In this document: piece after piece, positions 32,162 to 41,066 of the stretch
Layout: the number at the start of each line of letters is the position of its first letter
Numbering within the stretch: position 1 is the stretch's first letter
Source of the DNA: a virus
Length of the DNA: 64,000 nucleotides
Direction: 5' to 3' (one strand)
IMG/VR virus record: IMGVR_UViG_3300022921_000002
Coordinates: 62,001 to 126,000 of that record
Translations under genes and position numbers: made by a program
The notes under the pieces: model-generated
Database searches by the model: none
Told to the model about the DNA's origin: nothing
Seen by the model: only the letters and a program-made list of their open reading frames with translations

Positions 32162-33870
32162 TACATTATCAACCCAAAGTTTTTAGAAATAAAGTGTATG
32201 AATTGAAGTTCTTTAAACTTTATGTTTGTTTCTAACTCATGCTTTCTTTGTTTAAAATGGCGGTTGGTTGGATCATAGGCAGCCAGCTTAGTAGTATCGT
32301 GTTTGAAATGCCATTTCTCTTGTAGGCGCATTACAGGTACATTATTGATCTTAGTCTTATATGACATTATAGTTTCATTATCGTGTCCAAATGATCTACG
32401 GATCTCCTCAGTATACATTGAGAATTCCTTAACCTCATCCATTAAATCTAACAATTCATCAATGCCACCAAAATAATCAAGTTGTTCCATAATCTTTCGG
32501 CTTGACATCATAATCCCAGTATTGAATACCCAATTGTCACCATCAAGATCTTCCTCTGCCAACAATGCGTGCGCATTCCAATACTTTGCTTGGGGATTAC
32601 GGAAATCTTTATTATAATTTTTGAAATATAATGGATCTCTTACATTAACTCCTGCTTCATACGCGGTGTTTACATCACAACAAAATCCTTGTTCTGCTCT
32701 CAAATAATTAAACGCATCAAACTTATCAGCAAAATATACATCGTAATCAATATACAAAACTAAATCATAATCGTGAGTTAATTTATCAAGTAACCAAACT
32801 TTATATAGATTAATAATATTGTATTCTGTTAGTTGTGGAAATCTTGCCGCAAATGTTTCGTATTGCTCATCACGCCCAAACTGAATAAATTCTGCACCGC
32901 ATAGATCTGCATAATCTCGGTGGTTTTTATCTAACTTATCTTTAAATTCTGCAAGCCGTTGTTTAACACGGAGACTTTTCGGAACATCATCATCGGATGG
33001 ACCACGAGGATTGTCAAGACGTTCGTCAGGTATTTCAATATAAATTGAATAGATACATTTAGTTTTATCGTTAAAGAAATGATTGAACTTTTTATTAATA
33101 AAATGAGCAACCTTAATCTCATCCCAATCAACAGTTATAAGATCATCGGATACAATGTAATGCCATTCTCTATCCATCAAAACATACGGGATATTGAATT
33201 CTTCCATAATCCATGAAAACAATGATTCGTTGTTTGGATAATAATACATTCTCAAATAAGTACTATTAACACCCATAAGATTATCGTGCTTTATTTGATT
33301 AATCTTTTTTATGCCTTTTTTAATTCTTGCGATATACTTGATCTTTTTGATGTGTTCAGACTTGCCAACCATAATACCTGTATTCATCACATGGCAATCA
33401 AACTTATCATTAAGTAGATCTCTTGTGATATGGTATTTTAATGTTGGGTTACGCACGCCAATTTCTTGAAAGACAACTTCATTAATGTTTCTATTCAATA
33501 TCTTTTCATCTTGATCTTTAATATGAATGCCTTTACTCAAATCCAATTCATCAAACATATTCTCATCGGTATTGAATACCACATCCATATCAATATACAT
33601 TACTTCATCATATTCTTCAGCAAGTTTGGCAAATAAGTGATGTTTATATAAGTTAACCTTTGTAAACTCAACGTCGTGCTCGACAACAAAGTCTTTCATT
33701 GTGTTATGGAATAATTTAAATTCTACACCAATTTTATCGGCATAATCTTTTTTGTTGTCAATCAGTTTATCCCAATAATCTTTTTGCTGTTCGTGTGACC
33801 AATGATTAACATTCCATGCATCATCTTCACGACTAATATCATCCCAAACTGTAAATATAATTCGTTTCAT
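32161..33870 (-). CDS. Tandem (two-domain) glycosyltransferase
   Basis: A 569-residue protein made of two similar halves. Each has a GT-A-type strand ending in an Asp cluster: EYDEVMYIDMDVVFN in the first half and DYDLVLYIDYDVYFADKFDA in the second, plus a matching MNTGIMVGK / FNTGIMMSS region. This implies an internal duplication of a GT8-like unit, with one domain perhaps specialised. The start at ATG 33870 (MKRIIFTVWDDIS...) is preferred over one 60 bases upstream. Overlaps the methyltransferase by 4 bases. Confidence 0.7.
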   Translation of the reverse strand: MKRIIFTVWDDISREDDAWNVNHWSHEQQKDYWDKLIDNKKDYADKIGVEFKLFHNTMKDFVVEHDVEFTKVNLYKHHLFAKLAEEYDEVMYIDMDVVFNTDENMFDELDLSKGIHIKDQDEKILNRNINEVVFQEIGVRNPTLKYHITRDLLNDKFDCHVMNTGIMVGKSEHIKKIKYIARIKKGIKKINQIKHDNLMGVNSTYLRMYYYPNNESLFSWIMEEFNIPYVLMDREWHYIVSDDLITVDWDEIKVAHFINKKFNHFFNDKTKCIYSIYIEIPDERLDNPRGPSDDDVPKSLRVKQRLAEFKDKLDKNHRDYADLCGAEFIQFGRDEQYETFAARFPQLTEYNIINLYKVWLLDKLTHDYDLVLYIDYDVYFADKFDAFNYLRAEQGFCCDVNTAYEAGVNVRDPLYFKNYNKDFRNPQAKYWNAHALLAEEDLDGDNWVFNTGIMMSSRKIMEQLDYFGGIDELLDLMDEVKEFSMYTEEIRRSFGHDNETIMSYKTKINNVPVMRLQEKWHFKHDTTKLAAYDPTNRHFKQRKHELETNIKFKELQFIHFISKNFGLIM

Positions 33871-34538
33871 ATACCAATCACCATATATCTTTGATATTGA
33901 GCATTCTCCGGTGTAGTAAATCCTGACCAAAATACTCTTGTTAAACCCAATGATTTTTCAAATTCTTCAATACTGTTATGAGTATTAATGTGCTCAGCTT
34001 CATTATGAAAGTTATTACTTTGAAAGCATACAATGCAATTTGGTTTCTTAAGGCGGATAATCATTTCAATATCCTCCTGTTCCATATGCTCACAACTTGT
34101 ATTAATAATGAGTTGAAAATTTTCTGCGCGTTCAATAAAATAATCTATTGCATCATCATGCTTCCAATGAATATTTTGGCAATGCTCAATATCTTTGTGT
34201 AGCATAGGACCGTATATTTCACATTGGTAATCTGAATCAACATTCCATACCGCAACATCATTATCGAGATGTTCTTTCATTAATAATCCGGCAATACCAT
34301 ACCATGCACCCATAACTAAAACGTGCTCAATCGGCCCGTCTCGTAGAAAGGTTTCATCGTTTACAAATTCTTTGAGGTTTTCAACCAGCCATTGCTTACT
34401 TGTTGTTTGGCTAGGATTAACGGCAGTCATAATATCGAGTGAACGGTATAAATCTACATTAGGATTATACTTTGACTCAACATATATTTCTTCAATTATT
34501 TTAAGAGCATTTTTATAAAGTGTTTCTAGGTAATTCAT
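33867..34538 (-). CDS. SAM methyltransferase-like protein
   Basis: A 223-residue protein with a Rossmann motif (HVLVMGAWYGIAGLLM), VWNVDSDYQC (acidic loop) and LIINTSCEHM (motif IV). Probably methylates a sugar or a protein residue together with the neighbouring glycosyltransferases. Overlaps both neighbours (4 and 26 bases). Confidence 0.65.
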   Translation of the reverse strand: MNYLETLYKNALKIIEEIYVESKYNPNVDLYRSLDIMTAVNPSQTTSKQWLVENLKEFVNDETFLRDGPIEHVLVMGAWYGIAGLLMKEHLDNDVAVWNVDSDYQCEIYGPMLHKDIEHCQNIHWKHDDAIDYFIERAENFQLIINTSCEHMEQEDIEMIIRLKKPNCIVCFQSNNFHNEAEHINTHNSIEEFEKSLGLTRVFWSGFTTPENAQYQRYMVIGI

Positions 34539-35121
34539 ATTTCATTCCATTATACATATCAATTGGTGCAGTGCCATTATAAGGATTGGCAATTGAGTTT
34601 ACTAATCCGTGTTCAAACGTATTAAATTCAATACCTTCATGGACAAGAAAACGATCTATACCTGCGTACTTTCTCATAAAGTAATCTTTATTTGACATAA
34701 AGTGATCCCAGATATGATTCTGTTCACCAGCAGTCCATGTGATTACTGAACTATTTATGTGAACATCATAAGCATGAGGTGCCATGTATAAATCGTCTTT
34801 CCAATAATCTTTAATGATTGTTAACCCATCCCAATTCAACCATGGGCGCGGATCAGCTTTAATATCCATGTCTAAATCAAAGAATAAACATTTACCTCTG
34901 ACTGGAAAATCTTTACTAAACATTGCAAGTTTATTCCACCAAAATCTAAGTGATGGTTTTTTGAAACATGGAATACACTCAATCTCAACATTCAACGGAT
35001 TATCAGTATAGCACAAGTATTGAGAATTAGGATAGTATTCTCGTAGCTGATCTCTCAATCTGTTAACGTGTTCAGGGTCGTACTTGTCACCATGTTTCAC
35101 AAATATAATATTATCGGTCAT
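34513..35121 (-). CDS. GT-A-like glycosyltransferase (small)
   Basis: A roughly 200-residue protein (MTDNIIFVKHGDKYDPEHVN...) with CLFFDLDMDIKADPRPWLNW, a DxD-type metal site, and SLRFWWNKLAMF before it. Resembles short GT8/GT25-type transferases. An upstream start at 35130 is possible. Overlaps the radical-SAM gene by 11-20 bases. Confidence 0.65.
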   Translation of the reverse strand: MTDNIIFVKHGDKYDPEHVNRLRDQLREYYPNSQYLCYTDNPLNVEIECIPCFKKPSLRFWWNKLAMFSKDFPVRGKCLFFDLDMDIKADPRPWLNWDGLTIIKDYWKDDLYMAPHAYDVHINSSVITWTAGEQNHIWDHFMSNKDYFMRKYAGIDRFLVHEGIEFNTFEHGLVNSIANPYNGTAPIDMYNGMKYELPRNTL

Positions 35122-36211
35122 TAATTGCATTCCTCAATAAGTTCATAATTTTTGTAACTGCATTCCTGCTATTACGGTTAGACAGGTTTAATATTTTTAG
35201 TCTATTCATTATATCTTCTAATACATCTTTTGATAACAAATTAATATTCCAATTTTCAGTATGCTGCCGTCCTGCTCTATCATATGCATTTATAAACGCG
35301 CCAAAACCATTCCACTCCGCATATTTAAAAAACAAATCAATATTTTCGGCATTGACTTTCATAAGAGTTGAATTAACTTTAATGTTTTCAGGACCTAATA
35401 CATCTTTAAACTTTTGAATGTTATCCATTGTTTCATTATACTTACCGCCAATTCTAATCATATCATATTCCGATTCAACAACAGTATCTAATGAAACTGA
35501 AAGACTAATGTTGTTTTCTTGGCACATCCTTAAAACTTTTTTATTAAATACACTACCGTTAGTACAGATTTGTACTCTCATCTCAGGATTAATGTCGGCA
35601 ATCAACGCACAAAGTTTATATAATGCTTTATGAGAAAACGGTTCTCCACCAACAAATCTTATCTCTTTTAGGTGTGGAATAAACTCGACAAACTGTTCAA
35701 GCAATTGTTCTAGGTTTTCATCATTATCAAACACGTTTGGATCATATTGTTTAAGATCTTTATCGCGTCCTAACATATGTTTTGATGATAATTCGCCAAA
35801 GCACATTGGGCACGCCATATTACACAGATTACTAATTTCAAATTCAAAAACTCTAGGCCATGAGTTAGCATCCATTGCGTGTTCTAATCTATCTCTGCCA
35901 ACATTATAATCATATTCAATAATAGGTGGTGTTTCACCTTTATCAATTCTTTTTTGACAAGCAGCCTGACAACCTGCACTTAATTTATTCTCAAGGAAGT
36001 CATCTTTATAAGTGTTGTTTAATTCACCAAACCAATAATCTTTTAAACCAAACTGATCTTTTTTCCATATTTTCATTTTACGGCTAAAGCAGCAAGGATG
36101 CATCCCGCCGTTTCTTCTTATTCGCATATGATTAAATGCGGCATAGCATGAGATAATTTTATGTTCTTCGGGTATAGTTCGTTTACTTTGAAATAAATCC
36201 CACTTATTCAT
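35111..36211 (-). CDS. Radical SAM protein (SPASM/twitch type)
   Basis: A 366-residue radical-SAM enzyme: SNLCNMACPMCFGELS holds the CxxxCxxC cluster (C130, C134, C137), RFVGGEPFSH is the GGEP motif, and VQICTNGSVF is typical of the core strand. N-terminal cysteines (HPCCFSR, GCQAACQ) could bind an extra Fe-S cluster. Enzymes of this type modify peptides or sugars. Overlaps the other radical-SAM gene by 8 bases. Confidence 0.88.
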   Translation of the reverse strand: MNKWDLFQSKRTIPEEHKIISCYAAFNHMRIRRNGGMHPCCFSRKMKIWKKDQFGLKDYWFGELNNTYKDDFLENKLSAGCQAACQKRIDKGETPPIIEYDYNVGRDRLEHAMDANSWPRVFEFEISNLCNMACPMCFGELSSKHMLGRDKDLKQYDPNVFDNDENLEQLLEQFVEFIPHLKEIRFVGGEPFSHKALYKLCALIADINPEMRVQICTNGSVFNKKVLRMCQENNISLSVSLDTVVESEYDMIRIGGKYNETMDNIQKFKDVLGPENIKVNSTLMKVNAENIDLFFKYAEWNGFGAFINAYDRAGRQHTENWNINLLSKDVLEDIMNRLKILNLSNRNSRNAVTKIMNLLRNAINDR

Positions 36212-37415
36212 TATCTTTGTATTCCTTCAAATATGGAGCCAAATCCCATATGTCTTCATTATTTTCACGTGCCACTAAACAAAAGTCAATCCATTCAACC
36301 ATTCTTTCTTGTATCTCTGCCTTTTCGCCATTCCATTCTTCTTCTTGTGGTACAACACTTAATACGTTATTAGTATTACTCAAATCAAGTTTTGGGTTTC
36401 GCCAATAAAATTTATCGACTTGTTCAAATTTAGAATTAAGATATTCAAATAGTTTATCAATACCTTCTTTTTGGTGATGATCCTCTAACCAAACAGGTGA
36501 ACAATATTTTGGAAATGTAACAAGGTTTGCCATACTTACACGAGGCACACCAGGTACATCAATAAAGTAATCAATCAATTCTGGTAAGTGCATCCAATTA
36601 TAAATTGAGACCGTTGCAACAACTATTACGATGCGTCCTTCGACAGCGTGGTACCGATTGATATTATTTATTGTGCGTTCAAAGTTACCGCCACGGATCC
36701 AATCATATGTTTCGTGTACTCCATCAATACTTGCTTGAATGTGTACTTCTTCAATCTGATGTAAAATATCAATAACAGTATTAGTAACCAATTGAAAGTT
36801 AGTACAAATCTCAACACGGCATTTAGGATTTGTTTCCGCAACCTTTTTCAATATTTTTATATTGTTTGGGTCAGCAAATGGTTCACCACCTTTAATGGTT
36901 AGGTGCTGTAAATGTGGAACAAGATCAAGTACCTTATCAACATCGGCGTCAGTCATCTTATACATATCAGTGTGGAATTTATGATTTTGGTTTCGCCAAT
37001 CTAAACCAGACTCCACCGCCATTTTTTCATATGGTGCCCACTTTGACGAATACTTACCTGAACAGGTTACGCACATTTGGTTACAGATATTACTTGTTGT
37101 AAGCTCAAGAAACCTTATTGGTGTTACCTCAGCGGCAACGTCTTCTTCATATGTTGGAAATTTAAAACGGTTGTAAGTATCAAACCGAGCAAGGCGCCCT
37201 GCATCCCAATGGCGCCAACAGACATCACATTGAGGCGGGAATTTCTTTTCTTTAAAATCTGCACGGATTTGGTTGTATATATCACCGTTAAAGAACTCAG
37301 TTAAATCAGGAACATCTTTAATATGTGATACCGCAGTGTTATCACCGGCACAGCATAAGACAATTTCTCCAATAGGATTGATTGTCAATCCAGTTTCAGG
37401 TACCATACATTTCAT
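36204..37415 (-). CDS. Radical SAM protein (SPASM/twitch type)
   Basis: A 403-residue radical-SAM enzyme: SNICNQMCVTCSGKYS (C111, C115, C118), LTIKGGEPFAD, and VEICTNFQLV core strand. N-terminal CCAG and CDVCW pairs suggest an auxiliary cluster. It is paralogous in layout to the 366-residue gene that follows. It is the first enzyme gene after the fibre-like genes (5-base gap), so the pair probably acts on a fibre- or glycan-linked substrate. Confidence 0.88.
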   Translation of the reverse strand: MKCMVPETGLTINPIGEIVLCCAGDNTAVSHIKDVPDLTEFFNGDIYNQIRADFKEKKFPPQCDVCWRHWDAGRLARFDTYNRFKFPTYEEDVAAEVTPIRFLELTTSNICNQMCVTCSGKYSSKWAPYEKMAVESGLDWRNQNHKFHTDMYKMTDADVDKVLDLVPHLQHLTIKGGEPFADPNNIKILKKVAETNPKCRVEICTNFQLVTNTVIDILHQIEEVHIQASIDGVHETYDWIRGGNFERTINNINRYHAVEGRIVIVVATVSIYNWMHLPELIDYFIDVPGVPRVSMANLVTFPKYCSPVWLEDHHQKEGIDKLFEYLNSKFEQVDKFYWRNPKLDLSNTNNVLSVVPQEEEWNGEKAEIQERMVEWIDFCLVARENNEDIWDLAPYLKEYKDNE

Positions 37416-37420
37416 AATAA

Positions 37421-37990
37421 TTAATCCAATACTGTGTTGATAATAGAGATTGCCTCAGTAATTTTAGTTGAGCGTCGGATTTTAGATTTGATTTCTTTTG
37501 GTGCCTTTTTAATTATATCTTGTTCTAATGACCATAGTTTAAATTTAAATACTGCTTCTTTATTAGTATTGTTATCAAGGATATATTCAAACGCAACATT
37601 ATCAACCTTATTCGTTTTCATTTTAAATGCTTGGTCCAACGTTGTCAAGTCATCTTTTGTTTTCTCAAGGTCCACACGTTTTGTATGTAGATCTTTAAGT
37701 ACACGTGCCTTTTCTTTTTCAAGTTCTTCAATACCAAGGATCTCCCTTGCCCTCATATTAACACGTGTATTGAACTCACGAGAATAACGACGTTTAAATT
37801 CTACCGTGTCATCAAGAATTGATTCTTCATCCCATCCTTCTTCAATCAATGCTTTATAATCTGCGCTATCGGGATTGTTTTCAATAACGTGAGCAACTTT
37901 AGTGTCGCCATCCTCGAATATAATCTCAATTGTATTATAACCTTCATCTATATAATGTGCTTCAATTACCTTACCACTAAACACTGACAT
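37421..37990 (-). CDS. Fibre-operon protein, paralogue of upstream gene
   Basis: An approximately 189-residue protein (MSVFSGKVIEAHYIDEGYNT...) paralogous to the 169-residue gene just upstream: same N-terminal strand pattern, EEGWDEESILDD matching EEGWTKDRLLDS, and ILDNNTNKEAVFKFKLWSLE matching MDNNTSKEEIFKVKLWALE. It adds a coiled-coil insertion (LEKEKARVLKDLHTKR). Start at 37990 gives a 14-base overlap with the upstream gene. Structural or chaperone role in fibres is inferred. Confidence 0.6.
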   Translation of the reverse strand: MSVFSGKVIEAHYIDEGYNTIEIIFEDGDTKVAHVIENNPDSADYKALIEEGWDEESILDDTVEFKRRYSREFNTRVNMRAREILGIEELEKEKARVLKDLHTKRVDLEKTKDDLTTLDQAFKMKTNKVDNVAFEYILDNNTNKEAVFKFKLWSLEQDIIKKAPKEIKSKIRRSTKITEAISIINTVLD

Positions 37991-38486
37991 CTTCATCACC
38001 CTCATCAATAGCTTGTTGGATTATACCTAACGTGCTCAAAATTGTTTTACTTTTACGAATATCTCGTTTTAATTTTGAATCACTGTCTTTAATAAAAGGC
38101 AATTCCAACGCCCATAATTTAACTTTAAATATTTCTTCTTTACTTGTATTGTTATCCATAATAGCTTCATACTTATCAAGACCCATTGTTTTGAGTTTTT
38201 TCTCAGCCTTCATACTTTGACTAATAATTAAATGCTTTGCCTGGGCATTAACAAATGTTGCAAATTCTCTACTTGTTCTCTGTTTATATTCTGCAGTTGA
38301 ATCGAGGAGTCTATCTTTTGTCCATCCTTCTTCAACCAGATCAATATAATCAGGATTATCGGTATCATCTGCGGGAAGGTGGAATACGTGCTCTTTGCCA
38401 TCATCGTCAAGCCATTTGACAAAAATAGTATCGTAGTTGTTACTGATATAATACGCTGTAACTATGCGTTTGCTAAATACTGCCAT
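37977..38486 (-). CDS. Fibre-operon protein, paralogue of downstream gene
   Basis: A 169-residue protein (MAVFSKRIVTAYYISNNYDT...) that shares its whole layout with the following gene, without the coiled-coil insertion. Strand-rich N-terminus, helical C-terminus. Lies 15 bases downstream of the 347-residue fibre-like gene. Probably a virion or assembly factor; family not recognised. Confidence 0.6.
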   Translation of the reverse strand: MAVFSKRIVTAYYISNNYDTIFVKWLDDDGKEHVFHLPADDTDNPDYIDLVEEGWTKDRLLDSTAEYKQRTSREFATFVNAQAKHLIISQSMKAEKKLKTMGLDKYEAIMDNNTSKEEIFKVKLWALELPFIKDSDSKLKRDIRKSKTILSTLGIIQQAIDEGDEDVSV

Positions 38487-38501
38487 AATATATTCACTTT
38501 C

Positions 38502-39545
38502 TTATGATTTTACAATTCTTAAATAATATGTTTCTCTTGTTTGTGTTACACCGCTTGGAAATTCTTGAGTACGATAATCATCGGTATTGACAAATCTTGT
38601 TTGGTAACCGTCATCTGATTCACCTGATAGATATGTATCCGCCATACCCGTACCACGTTGCAGCCCATCACCTGTATATGTCGAGTCAGTGATTTCATAT
38701 GTGATCTTATAACCATCAACAGTACGAGCAACAAGGTTGATTTCATATGAAAGCATATCTTGGAATTCTTCCAACGTATATGTTTGCACTGATCCATCGG
38801 CGGCGGCGTAACATGGAATTTTTACACCAAATTCTGTCCCATCACTCGAGACATTAATTTCGCTAACGGCATTCTTTATGTATAGATAATAAGTGTTTAC
38901 AATAAAATAAATGTCACGGTCATAAAAAGGTTCGCCAATCTGATCTCCAGGTGTGACATCATAACCGCCAGTTATATCATATTTTGAATCTTGGAAAACT
39001 GAACGTGTTCCTACTTGAGTAAAACCAGATTCAGCACCTGTACCAATTTTATATGTGCCTTGCTGATTATCGCCAACAGCTTGGAATGCCATTTCGTTAA
39101 TCGTAGGATAAATGTATGTGTCACGGAAATCCTCACGAGACATAGAACGCAAATTAGCATCACTATCAACGTATAACGGATATCGGTGTGTTTCTTCTGA
39201 TATTGGATATGTTGGCTCAGTTATAGAATTAAATCTTTGTTTAATACCACGCCAAGGTGTTGTAACTAATTCAATGTCAGGTGTTTCCGCAGGAGTGTCA
39301 AAATTTGTTATGTCGGTGGTATCTTCGCCTGCTTTATAACGTGTATCCGTAATAGTACCAATAATATCAGGATCATTAGCAAACTGTGTAAACGGGTTTA
39401 ATACATATAACTCAACTGCGGGGTTTAGTGCATATTGCCGTGCTGCTTCACGTCGCCAAAACGATTGTTCTAGGGATGGTGATTCTCGAAACGATAACAC
39501 ACCGTTAGTGTCAACTGAAACATAGGCTGCTGTGCGTGCGGTCAT
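38502..39545 (-). CDS. Tail-fibre-like structural protein
   Basis: A 347-residue protein paralogous to the 331-residue gene at 39779. Both begin MTAR, contain RYKAGEDTTD / RRTAGAATEN, RSMSREDFRDTYIYPTINEM / RAMTKADFRDTFIIPTIDAL, and end with a TQEFPSGVTQTRETYYLRI-like strand (TQEFPVGSPTNLISYGLRI in the other). Beta-rich and charged with no catalytic motif, typical of T4-like marine fibre or whisker proteins. Coupled by TAATG to the 70-residue gene. Confidence 0.6.
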   Translation of the reverse strand: MTARTAAYVSVDTNGVLSFRESPSLEQSFWRREAARQYALNPAVELYVLNPFTQFANDPDIIGTITDTRYKAGEDTTDITNFDTPAETPDIELVTTPWRGIKQRFNSITEPTYPISEETHRYPLYVDSDANLRSMSREDFRDTYIYPTINEMAFQAVGDNQQGTYKIGTGAESGFTQVGTRSVFQDSKYDITGGYDVTPGDQIGEPFYDRDIYFIVNTYYLYIKNAVSEINVSSDGTEFGVKIPCYAAADGSVQTYTLEEFQDMLSYEINLVARTVDGYKITYEITDSTYTGDGLQRGTGMADTYLSGESDDGYQTRFVNTDDYRTQEFPSGVTQTRETYYLRIVKS

Positions 39546-39757
39546 TAATCATCACTTCCACAGTAAAATGTTTTAAGAACGGTACCGTCTGAAGCTTTAA
39601 CTTCAAACTTGTGATCCTTGGCAACCACACCAGAGTTAATTGTCGCGGTTGTAATTTTTTGGTTAATGATGGTAGACGTTCCTGCGTCAATATCGGCAAT
39701 GTTTTCTAAATGCCGAGTATCATCAATAACTATGCTAGTTCCTACTTTTAATGGCAT
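39545..39757 (-). CDS. Small fibre-associated protein (70 aa)
   Basis: A 70-residue protein: VGTSIVIDDTRHLENIADID, a common N-terminal motif of marine phage fibre proteins (G-T-x-V-I-D-D-x-R-x-L-x-N-I). Paralogue of the 61-residue gene at 40787 (VAGTEVIDNALQLKNVA). The RBS is AGGAGGCAAGG. Preceded by its own late promoter (39776-39783). Confidence 0.6.
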   Translation of the reverse strand: MPLKVGTSIVIDDTRHLENIADIDAGTSTIINQKITTATINSGVVAKDHKFEVKASDGTVLKTFYCGSDD

Positions 39758-39775
39758 CCTTGCCTCCTATGAATT

Positions 39776-39783
39776 TATTTATA
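39776..39783 (-). promoter_or_regulatory. T4-type late promoter (TATAAATA on minus strand)
   Basis: Exact late box 19 bases upstream of the 70-residue gene start, overlapping the stop region of the 331-residue gene. Gives the second fibre unit and the modification operon an internal late promoter. Confidence 0.75.
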
Positions 39784-40774
39784 TTTTTCTAATACGAAGA
39801 CCATATGAAATTAGATTTGTCGGTGAACCAACCGGGAATTCTTGAGTACGATATAAGTCATTACCTGTTGTTCCAACTTGTCTTGTTGTATAACCTGCTG
39901 CTGATGTTCCGTCAAGAATCGTGTCATTCATCAATGTACCTTTGAGTGTAAGAGGACTTGAACTACTTGTAAGGCTATATTGAATTTCATTTCCTGTAGA
40001 ATCAGACGCAATGTGTTTTAACTCACCGAGAATTAAAGCATCAAATGCCGCAACAGTATATTGTCTAATATCTCCATTTGTGTCAATATAAAAAGGTGGT
40101 TCATATGCTACCGCCGACGTATTAACTTTATGTAAGTAATACTGATTAATAATGATTGGCTGATCTTCATTCTCAGGAATACCACCTGACGTATAAACTG
40201 CAGAATCAGCACGCCTATCAATAAACACGGGGTTGGCATTTTGGAGTGTTGCACCTGTAACACTATTTGTTGCCGCAATAAAATATGTACCACCTTGGTC
40301 CGCGGTTTCACCTGAAGAAACAAGTGCATCAATTGTAGGAATAATAAACGTATCTCTAAAATCAGCTTTGGTCATTGCTCTAATTCCGAGTGATCCTGTC
40401 CCAACTGCATATACAGGAAACGCAAGGTTTTCATCAGTATACGTAGGTGCTGCTGCTAAAGTATAATCAACTTGTAATGTAGTATAGGTAACTTCTTCAC
40501 TACCTGTATCAGGTGTGGCTGCCTCAGATGCATAGTTAGCAACAGTAGAAGGACCGTTTTCTGTTGCCGCTCCAGCTGTCCTACGAGTATCAATCATACT
40601 ACCCATATTACCACCACTTGCAACACGAGAAACTGTAACTACTTCATCGTTTGCTAATAGGTGTGCTGCATTTTGAAATATGGCTTGCAGATCTGTACTT
40701 GACATTTCAGTAAGTCTTGTCACTGCAGTATTGGAATTTGCTTCATCCCAATATAATGGTAACCTTGCTGTCAT
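39779..40774 (-). CDS. Tail-fibre-like structural protein
   Basis: A 331-residue protein, paralogue of the 347-residue gene (see shared blocks there). Begins MTARLPLYWDEANSNTAVTR. It follows the 61-residue gene by 12 bases. Beta-rich, Thr/Ser-rich; likely fibre, whisker or baseplate decoration. No enzymatic motif. Confidence 0.6.
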   Translation of the reverse strand: MTARLPLYWDEANSNTAVTRLTEMSSTDLQAIFQNAAHLLANDEVVTVSRVASGGNMGSMIDTRRTAGAATENGPSTVANYASEAATPDTGSEEVTYTTLQVDYTLAAAPTYTDENLAFPVYAVGTGSLGIRAMTKADFRDTFIIPTIDALVSSGETADQGGTYFIAATNSVTGATLQNANPVFIDRRADSAVYTSGGIPENEDQPIIINQYYLHKVNTSAVAYEPPFYIDTNGDIRQYTVAAFDALILGELKHIASDSTGNEIQYSLTSSSSPLTLKGTLMNDTILDGTSAAGYTTRQVGTTGNDLYRTQEFPVGSPTNLISYGLRIRKI

Positions 40775-40786
40775 TTTATTGTCCTT

Positions 40787-40972
40787 TTATAAGGCGCAAT
40801 AATACGCAGCAATAATTGTGCCTGCCGCATTATAAACTGTTAGAACATTTGCTTGGTTTTTAATTGAGTTATTAATCGCGGTATCAGTTGTTGTATCTGT
40901 GCTTGCCACGTTTTTTAACTGTAACGCATTATCAATTACTTCGGTGCCTGCTACTTGAATCGCCATCTTCAT
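40787..40972 (-). CDS. Small fibre-associated protein (61 aa)
   Basis: A 61-residue protein (MKMAIQVAGTEVIDNALQLK...) matching the fibre N-terminal pattern. It ends AAYYCAL, parallel to TFYCGSDD in the 70-residue paralogue, so a Cys near the C-terminus is conserved. An alternative start is MAIQV at 40966. First gene after the palindromic late promoter. Confidence 0.6.
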   Translation of the reverse strand: MKMAIQVAGTEVIDNALQLKNVASTDTTTDTAINNSIKNQANVLTVYNAAGTIIAAYYCAL

Positions 40973-41003
40973 CTCCTTTGACTATTAGCAATCTTATTAG
41001 TTT

Positions 41004-41015
41004 TATTTATAAATA
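41004..41015. promoter_or_regulatory. Overlapping divergent late promoters (TATTTATAAATA)
   Basis: A 12-base palindrome in which a minus-strand TATAAATA (41004-41011) and a plus-strand TATAAATA (41008-41015) share four bases. It can serve either the fibre operon (minus) or the EF-hand membrane gene (plus), not both at once on one DNA copy. Confidence 0.75.
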
Positions 41016-41066
41016 TTCTCAGTGAGTTATTTGCTATGTTACTGATTTTTTCACAGGAGCTATTAT

